A stretch of 64,000 nt of DNA from Ustilaginoidea virens. Lineage: Eukaryota; Ascomycota; Sordariomycetes; Hypocreales; Clavicipitaceae. Positions within the stretch are counted from its first letter, which is position 1. The number at the start of each line of letters is the position of its first letter. Positions 1 through 10,739 of the stretch are shown one piece after another. Both the position numbers and the translations under genes were made by a program. Under the pieces are notes generated by a model. It worked only from the letters and a program-made list of their open reading frames with translations. It was not told the origin of the DNA and searched no databases. The stretch is from contig NC_057319.1 in assembly GCF_000687475.1 (NCBI RefSeq), positions 5,136,001 through 5,200,000 of the forward strand, read 5' to 3'.

Positions 1-2541
1 TAATGCCGTATAGAACGATTCGAATGCCTTTATCCGTAATTTATAATAAAGCACGACTAGGTTATTAACGTAGAAGAATATAATAAGGAAGCTATTAATA
101 AAGATATAGGGGTCCTCGCAGACCTGTTTGAAGCCTTATTGCAATAGGAATCGTAATAACTCTTTGAACTATAGTAGCAGAGACCTTCGAAGCCCGTATA
201 GGGCTCGCAATAACCTAATGAATGTGAAACTATCGTAGAATCTATCGGGTTGTTTGCAATAGATGGTCTCGTTAAGTAGTATATTAAGAAAGGCCGTAAT
301 AAAGTCATATTAGTACGTTTCCAGATTAAAGAAGCATATTAACGCTATAAGAAGCCGAAATATACGTGCCGTAAGTGCCGCTGCCTAGGTATTACGAAGA
401 TTATAGGGTTATTAATTACTACAAACGTATAATCGTGCCTTATAACCGGTGAGGTACCTATCTTAGTCCCATTTGTAGGCAAATACCTACTTTAGGTCTA
501 ATAGCTTGATCTAAGGGTCGATAGATGAATCATTTCGTTAAATAATATATTTAATCTCCCTGTTCGTAACCTTTAAATATTCTTCTTTTGCAGTAGCGAT
601 AAATTCCTCGCGTTTAGGGTGCTTTCTAAGCTCCCTCTATATCGCCGGCTCTTTAGGTATATTCGTAATATATGGTGCCTCTATTATAGCTAAAGGCTTC
701 GCGATAGAAGCTATAAATATATTATAAGCATTTCCTTCGAGCTTTATAAAGAATATATTATTAAAAGGAGTAATTGGCTTAAGTTTATTATTAGGCTTAG
801 GCGAAAATAGTAGGGATGGTAGTATCGCTTAAGCAATAGTTTCTTTAGGGTAGTCTATAACCTTAAGATTAATTTCTATTAGTTAAGGGGTATTGTTAGT
901 AGCTTTATTTTATACCTCTAGTATTTATTTAATAATAGGATCGTTAGTAAAGATATTTTCAATCGAATTCCTAGATAATATAAATTTAAAATCGTTAATA
1001 ATAGGTATTTCTTTAATATTACCGATAAGGCTATTTAGGGCCTCTTTCTATTGTTTAGAAATCGGTAAGTAGTATTTATCTTAATAAAAAACGGTCTTAT
1101 CGAATGTAATATAGCTAGAATTAAACTAATAGCTTCTTTTTAATAAAGGCACCTAAATTAGGTATTAAGTAGTCGAGATATAGCCTACTAAATACCTAAT
1201 GTAAGCTCTTTAATTAAGCTTTAGACCTTTCTGTAATATCCTATCGCGAGTTATTACGAAAGCCTTATATCTGTAGGCGCAGAGGTGGTGAATTTATAGA
1301 TGAATATCTGTTGGTAGGTATTTCTAGGCGGGCTTATTGTTATAGAGCTAAAGTTAAAGCATTTAAAGAGGTGACTTCTAATTATTATAAGGTCTTTCCG
1401 ACTTCCTAGGGCTTCGATTTAGTAAATATACTGCTACTTCGGCTATAACGGGCTATAACTCCTTAGGAAAGCCTACTTATATATTGAGAAGGGCTATTTT
1501 CGTCTTTAATACCCCTTTAGAACGTTCAGTATAACCGTTCTGATATTAGTAACTAGGGCTCGAATTTCGAATTACAATGCTTTTCCGCTTAGCTTCTTCC
1601 CGATTATTACTAGTCTAAAGCGCTATTTTATTATTAGAGATAACTATCGCGATCGCTATATTATATAGGCATAAAACTCGATTCTTAAAGATTAGCTAGT
1701 ATCTAAATAGGTCGGTCTTTCTAGGTATTATGAAAATATATTTTATTCCTGTGAATCGGCAGGTAAATAACGCTATGTATTTATTACCGTTAAAAGTAAT
1801 AGCTTATAGAAATAGATCGAAAGAGACCACTTTAAAGGGTTCTTAAAGCATCGAGAGCTTATAAGATGATTGTAATATCTACTTTACGATTTTCATACTA
1901 CTATAAACCTTATAATTCGAAGCTTCTTTTTCCTTAGGTATCTGCAATATATCCTTAAAGATACGATCTATTGAATCCCGACCTAGGTGCCTAAAATGCG
2001 TATGCCAGATAGCATAAGGCGTTTTCATCGAAGTTTTAGGCTAACGGCTGTCTTTTTAAGCTAAATAGGCTTCGTTAATAATTAAGGCTTTATTTTGAGC
2101 CCTTATGATGAATTCATCTATAGGTATATTGTTTCTGCCACTTTAGTAGAGGATGTAGGGCCTTTCTTCTACCTAAGAAACTTAAAAAATAACTTCTTAT
2201 TAACTATTTTTCCGTAGGTAAATCTCGTCGACTTTATTATTCTAAAATAATCCCTTATTTCTTATCTTTTTTATAGCGAGAAGATTCGCTACGATCGTCG
2301 GATTATATAGAATATTAGTAAAGGTAATAGCCCTTCTATCCTATAATATAATTCGAATAAAGCTAATACCGAGAACTTTTAAAATACTATTATAAGCATT
2401 ACGAATGAGGTATTTATCGATATTATAGTCGATATTAGTGAACTACTTTATATCGTTGAAAATGTGCATTGAAGCGCTACTATCGAGTATAATATAAGAC
2501 TTTAAAAGGCCTAAATTATCTGGGTGAGTTCCTATAGAAAG
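1..2541 (-). mobile_element. Copia-like retrotransposon A, left part (protease to reverse transcriptase, degenerate)
   Basis: On the minus strand this stretch reads as a decayed Ty1/Copia polyprotein. Near 2400-2510 there is an aspartic protease-like ILDSSASMHIFND. Near 1950-2030 there is a GAG-pre-integrase-like segment, IWHTHFRHLGRDSIDRIFKD, followed by integrase-like sequence. At 420-700 comes the RT leader (EEFIATAKEEYLKV, then FAYKWD and YKARL). At 1-310 the RT core has RALYGLRRS and a YVNN (from YVDD) at about 61-75. Many TAG/TAA stops interrupt it, mostly where CAG or TGG codons are expected, as RIP would produce. RNase H and the distal LTR lie beyond the window. The element continues at 17423, on the far side of the nested insert. 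It is non-functional as read. Confidence 0.85.
2537..2541. repeat. Target-site duplication of element B, left copy
   Basis: GAAAG lies directly before the left LTR of element B and is repeated exactly at 17418-17422, directly after the right LTR. With one copy removed, the minus-strand frame of element A reads through the junction (gag tail into protease). Confidence 0.9.
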
Positions 2542-2881
2542 TGTTGATATAAACTCGGGGTACCCAGTTATACGTAGGGTCGCGCGCGTGGTATTATGTA
2601 CCGTGAGGTCACCAAGTAAAGGATTTATTGACTTTACTAATGACTGACTAACTAAGAGGAAAGAAAGGAAGCAAAAGAGTAATTACACGATGTGGCCTTT
2701 TTGTGCGTGTGCCGTTGTCACGTGCATCGGCGCAGTCGGGCCGGGCTGCCCGCGTGCCCTACCGGGCTCAGGGGTAAAGGGGCAAAAGTGGCCACATCGT
2801 GCGCAACGGGTGTGCGCGGCACATCCGTCGCAATATGCCCAATTGTGCCCAATTGGGCACCTTGCGACAGCGATTCCGATA
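2542..2881 (-). repeat. LTR of element B, left copy (3' LTR of the minus-strand element)
   Basis: It is 340 bp and aligns end to end with 17078-17417. I count seven differences by eye, all transitions. The centre (about 2686-2860) is notably GC-rich within an AT-rich surround. An internal inverted repeat has arms cacgatgtggcc (2686-2697) and ggccacatcgtg (2790-2801). Confidence 0.92.
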
Positions 2882-3162
2882 CTGGCAGCTTCTCTTTTTA
2901 TAGAAGCAAATATCGGAATCGCTAGGATGTAAGGCGCACATATAGAAAGAAGAGTGCGGCGCGGTCTCGGCAGGTTGTGCCGGCGATAATATCGTCGCGC
3001 CGCGCGGCCGGCATCATACCGTACAGCCGGTATGTTGAATATCGCAGCCAGAACAAAGGGGCAATAGTAAACGTAGTAAAAGCAGCAAATGCATATAATA
3101 TTAAATATAGGAAAATCCACACACTTGCCACCCATGACATCACCAATATCTCCCAAACGTAG

Positions 3163-6100
3163 TCAGATATTGACCGGCCTCTTTACCCACCCTTCCACAC
3201 GTATTACAGCCTTATTATGGTCAATAAAGGTCTTAAGGGCTTTATTTGGCGTTCCCTTGGTTATTACATCGGCGAGGTTATTATTCCTATTGATCCAGCG
3301 AATTTTATAGATTTCCCGGCGCTCGTATGACTGTCGTAAGGCTATAATATCTATTATGAGCCTCTTCTCTTTCGTGGTGCCTAGCTTAATAAGGCATTCG
3401 TATAACGAAAAAGAATCTATATATACCACTATAGGAATCCTTAGTAGTCCTAACCTGCTGGTAATCATGTTGAGGGTCGTACCTATCGTATATACGATAT
3501 CGACCCCTTGTACTATACTATACAGCTCCAAAGCGAGTACGCTATGCGTTATACGCTTACTCTTTGTAGAGCTATAAGTAATAATATTACCGGTCAGTAG
3601 GAAGGCGTTATCCGTAGGGTTATCCTCTTCTTCATTCCCTAGTATAATAATATATCTAATCTGGGAGCTTAAATCTTTATTGTTAGCAAAGGATCCGTCA
3701 ATAAATATAAAGAGTTTGGCTATAGTAAAGGCTAGATTGATGTACCGCAAGCCACGATCCTGGTTATCATGCTGCTATTAAAGGCGCTTATTCAACCTCG
3801 CGATATCGTTAGGGTCAGGTTGCTAGTATTGTGCCGCGATAGATAGGTTAAAAGAGGCCTTGGGCTAGTAGATTATAGCCACGTAAGCGCTATGAGCGCG
3901 TTGTTCGATATAATTATGCTAGGCTATAGGTGCATTCTTATCGATGGTCGTAATCTTCTTACTTTAACCTTTCTGGCATAAGGTCATACTGTCACTACTG
4001 GCTGTCAATATGCATCCGTTAAATATTAGGGGCATAGTTGGCGATAGCCTCGTCTTGGGCTTGGCGTTGAAGCCTGCCTTAGTAAGCTCTAATTCCTCCC
4101 GTTAGAAGAAGGCATTATTATTAAGTCCGAGGGTATCGTCAGTCTATATACCCACGATACCGAAGCATACGGTATCGCTTGTATCGTTAGTATGGTTAGG
4201 AACGTTAGTATCGTTAGTGCGGTCAGGGACGTTAGTACGGTTATTGCCGGCAGATATCAGCAAATAGGGGTTATAGGTGGATGTGGTTATGCCTAACTTC
4301 TCGCGATAGTGCCGGAAGTATATCGCCCACCAGTGGGTGCCTGCCTTAGCTATTCCGTATAGCGGCTTAACCACTTCTATAATGGTATTATCGGGGTATT
4401 AATATACTATCTGCTTAAGTAGCTTAGCGATAATCGATCTATTAAGGGTAGTAAAAGATTGCATATAAGCCTGCGTAATATCACGTATCTAAAAGAATAG
4501 GTTGTGAGAACGTTATAGTAATAGGGCTAATGATATAAGTAACCGTTGATTAGCCCATTGGATTGTAGGGGACTAAGTCAATATCAATTGCTTCTCGTTA
4601 TCACTATGGCCTTGTATTATAAGCCTAGACTTCTCGTATAGGGTGTCTATGCCTTTGCCCTTGATTTCTCGTACTATATATGAGTTAAAGAGATGTTGGG
4701 CTCTATATTTACTGATATTAAAGGTAATAAATCGGAATATATTGCAGGCTTATAACGCTTCTATCTCTATATAGTCAGACTATTCGAAAGGGGCTCTAGG
4801 GGTTATAATCTTCCCTTCCCAGCGTAATTAGCTAGTAAGCTGCAGGTCGGCTTACTCTTTTGCGGTTAGGAAAGAGACGTCAATAATGGTATTAGAAGCT
4901 ATAGCGTTGACGAGAGCTTCTTCTTAGTCCTTATTGATTATAATATCGGATACTACCCTTGCTGGTAATAGTGATAGTAGCCTGGCTTAATTAGAGCCAG
5001 TGGCTGGTGGCAGATATATCACGGCTATAGGTGTTATTGCGGCTAGAGGTGCGGCTGTAGCCGGTATCCTGACTTCTATCCGGCCGGGGCGGGCCAGTCC
5101 TTTGGTATAGACGATATCTTCGGCATCATCAGCAGCGGGATCGCTATTAAGGTTATAGTTATAAGGCTTGACGACCGTTAACTAGAACTTAACGGGGCTA
5201 TATAGCATTTGCACGATATAGGTCTTACCTTTAAGGCTGATTAGCCGGTACGGCCCATACTATCCACCCTTTTCTCTCTATACCCGTACGTCGGACTATA
5301 GGGGTAGTCGGTAGATAGGCTATATATCCGGGCCGTTCCGTTAGGTGAGGGCATTATGAACTTGTCGCTTAGCGAGGCATTTCCTAGCTTTATTAGTGGC
5401 CTTTTGTAACGTTAAGGCGCATTATGATACTGATAAGCTAGGAGGTGAGTTATCTATAAATCGGGGATACGCTCTAAAGACTAGTAACGTGGGTATTAGG
5501 CCGTTAGGCCTAGCAGAATTATTGACGGCTTTAATAGCTAGCTGTAGTTTCTATTCCCTTGTTAATAGGTCGCCTACTTCTTTATTAATAATAGTATAGG
5601 CTCTGCATAATGGGGCGTAATATCTCTTGATTTTGCCGATGCTATTATGGGCTTCTATGGGAATTTTATCTATATTGATAGATAGAAGCCGGGCATTATA
5701 ACGGAATTCGGCAGAAGCGAAGTTAGGTCCGGCATTATAAACTATCCAGTCCGGCAGGCTAAAATAGGTATCAATCTAGCATTCCTTAAAGGCATTCTAA
5801 ACATCTCGGGCCTTCTATCTTTATGGATTAAGGAACCTAACTGCCTGGAAGCTTATCGCGGCATCTATAATGTATAATACCGGCCGATTATCAATATGAA
5901 GGATATTAATGATAATTTTATAGTTGAATTGGCTGGTATCATTATCCTTAAGCGTGAATTTAAATCGGCTGGGTGCCTTTATATTTATCTGGCATTAATG
6001 ACATATATAGGTGATCTTCTCGATGATATTGCGGTCAATATCATTATAACCAGCCCGCTAGAGCAATTTGGTAAGCCTATTGATGGAGGGATGCCTGAAT

Positions 6101-6700
6101 TAACGATATAGTTGACGGATCTCTTATGATAATAGATGGAAGGCTATAGTATCCGTGGCATTAAGAGTCCACTATGGATATCCCCATTTCCTAATAATCG
6201 GGACCTTGATATCCCCTTGGATGAGTAGGTTATTAAGATTGTTAAGCTTTATGCCTATCCTATCCATATCCGTGATAGAATATAAGAAGGGGGTGCTACT
6301 ATTAAGAATGTGGAAGGGGATATTGCCAAATATCGTTAGGATATTAAGTATACTAGAAGATGTGGTAGAGCCTGCTCCGAAATTCACTATATGCTTCTTA
6401 TTAGTTGTCTCGATAGTCAGGGTCTTCATTAATTACATTAGGGCCTTTGCTTGATCTAGGCCTGCTATTGATAGGCTAGAGGCGCCGGTATCCAGTAGGA
6501 TTCCGCGGAAGGTGTGGTCACCATAATGTTCTTCTTTTAGAAAGGCAGAATTACGTTCAGGTAAGGGCATTCGGAAGGGGTCAATCTATAGGAAGGTATA
6601 TCGGCATAATTTATCCTATAGGGCTTGCAATATTTCGATAGATAAAAAAGGTGACGGTTCTATTTGCGTAGGGGCTAGGAAGTATTAAGTGGCTATAATT
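3163..6700 (-). pseudogene. Element B pol remnant: protease, integrase, reverse transcriptase, RNase H
   Basis: Read on the minus strand from high to low coordinates. 6429-6172 holds protease/pre-integrase sequence (FGNIPFHILNSSTPFLY, DMDRIGIKLNNL). About 6110-5200 is an integrase core with ILHIDNRPVLYIIDAA and DWIVYNAGPNFASAEF. About 4800-4144 is RT with VKPLYGIAKAGTHWW. 3750-3163 is an RNase H module starting LFIFIDGSFANNKDLSSQ, with VYIDSFSLYECL and a terminal NRNNNLADVITKGTPNKAL. The order protease-integrase-RT-RNase H is diagnostic of Ty1/Copia. Stops and frame breaks between the open blocks make it a pseudogene. Just after the RT block, a short imperfect repeat (NDTNVPN-like units, about 4185-4260) is inserted. 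Confidence 0.85.
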
Positions 6701-6899
6701 TGTGGTATGATAGTATTCTCTGCATCCTATTATGCATCCCCTGCCATTATGACTTCAATATCTTTAACGATATCATTAAAATCGGTATCTTCGAGGGCTT
6801 AGTCGGCAGTCCCTTTGTATTCCTATAGGAAAATACAGAATTTCTTATCATTAAGGGCGGTACGGTTGGAACGGTTCTTTAGCCATCATGCCTTTAATT

Positions 6900-8299
6900 C
6901 TTATTGCTCTTTATTAGTATAGTTGGATAACTAACATCCTGATTTATTATAAATAAAGCAACGTCTTTAACGGGGCCTGGCTAGAAAGGCGCGATTTTAT
7001 TGTTGCCGTTGATACTGCTGCTATAGGCTAAATCGGCATTGAGGGCGTTAGTGCCGATCGTTGGATTGACTATATCTACAGTCTATAAATAGCGCCATAT
7101 TATCATCAATATCGTTAGTATCGTAATATTGTTGCTATTAAAGGAAATGATGCTATTGATTTATATAGACCGACTCATAAATAGAAAGGGATCGCTATAG
7201 GTCAGCGGCGAGGCCTTCGAATATAGGGGCATATCGATATAGCGCCTGGCTATACTTAGGGGTATCCCTTACAGTATTAAGGACTTATCGGTGAAGCTCT
7301 ATATCAGCTATAAAGGGGGGAAAAAGACTATAATGTAGGCATTGAAGTTCTTCTAATAGGATATTAAGGCATTCTAGCTTTAACTTATTGGGATATTTTG
7401 CGATAGTTGATTAGAGCGTTATTCTATTCCAATAGTGCAAATAGAATTGCTCCGTACTCTTATTTTTGAAATGGCTCTTGACTTTACGGATTATATCGTC
7501 AAAAGTGAGGGTATTACGAATGCATTCAATATTATTAAAGTAAAAGGTCTTAGTATCGCCGATAAGTATAATTTGGAAGGCTCTAGCTAATGTATTATCG
7601 GGTAATCCTAGTAGGCGGCATTTGCTCTTAAAAGAGATGACTTTTAGTACAATAAAGTTATCTATTTTGCCGCTATATCTATCTTCTGTGCGATAGCTGC
7701 GCAAAAGGTTAGATATCTTCTTCGATATATTATTAAACCCGGTTCGGGTATAATCTTCTTGGTGGTGTTATTATTCCGGAGGGTATTCTGGAACGGCTTG
7801 TCGGTAGCCTTGCGGTAGGCTGGCGGGATCTCTAGCTGGGTTATCCTATAACCCGGGTCGGTCCGGGTTTATCGGTATTCCTATTAAAACCGTCCGTTTA
7901 TTAGCTTGAGTAGGCCGATATTAGCGGGAAGGGCTAGGTGCCGTGCCTATTTTTGGTATTATCGGATGAGGATGAGGTGTTGGGGCCTATGGGCCGCGAT
8001 ACTGCGATTCGTAATATCTGGTATTAGGGGCGGTATTGGCTTGGAGGGTATTATCATCGGGGTCCTCTATTAAAGGAAGCACATTATCGGGGCCTATAAC
8101 TCGACCTCTATTGGGTATGCTATGACCTCGAGGGGTATTAAGATAGCCGCCTCGGCTAGCCCTGCTAGGGGTATAATCCCTAGAGCGATATATTTCATCG
8201 GGTCGGTCTTGTGGGCTATAACTATCGGCCGTTATATATTGTTGTTAATGGCGGGAGCTTTCCCCTGTTTCGAATAGCGGCCTATTGTAAATAGGCGTC
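6900..8299 (-). pseudogene. Element B gag, 3' portion (split by element C)
   Basis: The block 7704-7411 is open on the minus strand and has a Copia gag look: KCRLLGLPDNTLARAFQIIL, GDTKTFYFNNIE, FDDIIRKVKSHF, YWNRITL. Upstream (to 8299) the frame is Pro/Arg/Tyr-rich linker with a few stops. At 8299 it is cut by Gypsy element C. Joining 8299 to 15928 lets the frame continue from PKGKTP into IYNRPLFETGESS, so this and the 15928-17077 block were one ORF. Confidence 0.75.
8295..8299. repeat. Target-site duplication of element C, left copy
   Basis: GCGTC lies directly before the left LTR of element C and is repeated at 15923-15927, directly after the right LTR. A five-base duplication is usual for Ty3/Gypsy integrases. 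Confidence 0.9.
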
Positions 8300-8544
8300 T
8301 GTAAAGGACTGGCCCTAGGGCGACTGCAAATAGGCGTCAATAATATATATTAAATAGACTAAAGAGGAAAGAAAAGGATCCAAATAGGAACCTTCTTATC
8401 TAGTCTATTTATATCCCGATCATAATATATATCGGAGTCCTAATATAATCCCGTGACTCCGTCTATTACCCTTCTTAGGCTAGACGCGGGCGTAGCCCGA
8501 GTCCTAGCTATATTATAGCGCGGGCGTAGCCCGAGCCCGTAATA
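8300..8544 (-). repeat. LTR of element C, left copy (3' LTR)
   Basis: It is 245 bp and aligns without gaps with 15678-15922. By eye there are about 21 differences, all transitions and in both directions, so each copy was mutated separately. It contains the direct repeat GCGGGCGTAGCCCGAG twice, at about 8500 and 8520. Confidence 0.92.
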
Positions 8545-10670
8545 TACCCCCCTCCTCCTCCTCGGAATTAGAAGAATAAACCATCCGAAATCATCCCCTT
8601 TATATATCGCCCCCCAATTAAGACCTCTTATAGCCCTCGAAAATAACCTCAATTAGATATATAGGATAACAATCGGGCGTATAGATATACCAATATATAA
8701 CCAATATAAATATAGTATAGACTAGAGTCGGTATGCTTTAGGTAGACGTAATAGAATCTTATCGAAGCCGGTCGTAGTGCTATTAGCTGGAAGGAACTAT
8801 ATTATAGCTATCGTAAAGCAGAAAAATTTTATTGCTAGCCATCGGTTAGGAATCCATCTACACTAAGGCTTCTTCCTTTATCTATTTCTCTTTTGCATTT
8901 CTTCCTCTCTCTCTCTATCCTTATGCCTACCATTATTAAGGCCATTATTCCTAGTAGTAAATCTACGGCATTACTACTATTATAAGAATCGTCCCTACTA
9001 ATAGAGTTACACTATCGAAAGTTCCTAGATCGTTCGTATCGGGTCTGCATAATAAATCGTCCGGTATTAATAGGTATTTAGGTCCCCCCCCCGTTTGCTA
9101 TTACATTAGATTCGTCGCTATATCGTCCGGAGGACTAATAGATAGGAATACGCTTATCGCCTAAGGCCCTCCTATAACCCCATTAGGTCTATCCCTAGCG
9201 TCTACCGGAGACCTCAGAAATACTAGGCGCGGAGGAGGTTCTTAGCTAGAAATGCTATTGCGGCCGCCATAGTTTATACCCTCTTTAGGATAGTCGTGTA
9301 TTTCCCCCCCTAGCTTTAAGCTTATTATTATTTCTGATGATAATAAGAATTCGGCAGAGCCCTTATCGCCTAATATAGGGGCCCTATTGTCCCCCTTATA
9401 TTCTCCCGCCCTTTCTTATATAAGAGTCCTATTATCGATAGGGGCAATACTAATAAAAACTTCTTTTTCGACGGCTATTACCCCTAAGACCCTATCTAGA
9501 GTACTATTAGCTCCCTCCTTATCTGCACTTATGCCTTAGACACCTTCGCGCGTAAAGAAAACGCCGCCCTCGCTTACTACTAGATCGTTATATCGGTAGT
9601 TATAAAAAAAGCGCACTATAGGAGAGTTCCTTATCTAGGGAGATTCTAAGGGATTAAATGCCGATAATATCGAGGAGGTAGAGTATGCCTATATTGCCTA
9701 CACGTAGTATACTATAGATACTAGAGAATATATCATCTGTATATAGTCCGGTCGCTCCCAGGCTTATATTCGATGCTATTAGAAATATAAGACGTATATC
9801 TAATGCGAGCGTATAATATCGATAAACCCCTAACTGCAGCGGGTAATAAAGCATATCATCCGTATAGTATAAAAGAAATAAAGTATTAAGGAGGCCGCCT
9901 ATCTAAAGGTAGGAGATATCCTAGGCCGAAAAGCCTGTCTTCGCCCTAAGTTTAATATACTATATCGTCAATAGGACAAACTATAGGCTATAGCATAAGA
10001 GTATATTATAACGGCCCTTTCCGCGTATGCCCTGGCTGCTAATATTAGCGGGTCGACTCCCGCTGCGCCTATAATAACTATTATTCCCTCTGCCTTATCT
10101 ACTAGGTCCTAATAGGCTGGCGGCAACTCTATAGCTCCTATTATATAACTACTCGCAGAGTAACGATAAGATATACGGATTATAGCGGAGGCGATAACTA
10201 GCTTCACACATTAGGTCACCCCTACTATACCTGCGCCCTATACTCCGCCTACTTCCCCTTAGTTAGCGTCCTCCCTATATACCAGTATAGCCTTACTTTA
10301 GGCCCTTATACCGACGACCGCGCTATAAACTAAAGCCGGTTCTATTACTACTAGCCCGGCATTATAAGTATATCCCCTTAGACCTATCACGCCCCATTAT
10401 GGGTACCCAAGCCATACTATGCCTAATTAATATCCGCTAATTATGCCGCTAATGCCGCTGCTACCTTTCCTATCCTACTATCCTATAGTCCCTTCCCTTC
10501 CCCTATATGCCCCCCTATTAAATCCTATAGGGAGGCAGGAGAATGCCAATAAAGGTAAGAATAATAGGGGTAGTAGGAATTAAAAAATATAGGAGTAGGG
10601 CCAGAGTTACTAAGAAATAAAAGACGAATGCTAAAACTTACTAGATTGCTTTACTAAAAACGAAAAGGAT
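8545..10670. other. Element C accessory region without a recognised domain
   Basis: About 2.1 kb lies between the chromodomain end and the 3' LTR of element C. I see no gag or pol motif here on the minus strand. On the plus strand (antisense to the element) a partly open reading from the ATG near 8931 can be followed with interruptions, but I cannot assign a product. A T-rich homopolymer ends it at about 10674-10694. Confidence 0.4.
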
Positions 10671-10739
10671 TAATTTTTTTTTTTTTTTTTTTTTATATTA
10701 TTAGACGATATTAAGGTTATAAATCTAAAATCTAATCCT

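Noticed and set aside
2690..2932. Short ORFs inside the B LTRs (also 17226-17534)
   Set aside because: They arise from the GC-rich LTR core and are duplicated simply because the LTR is.
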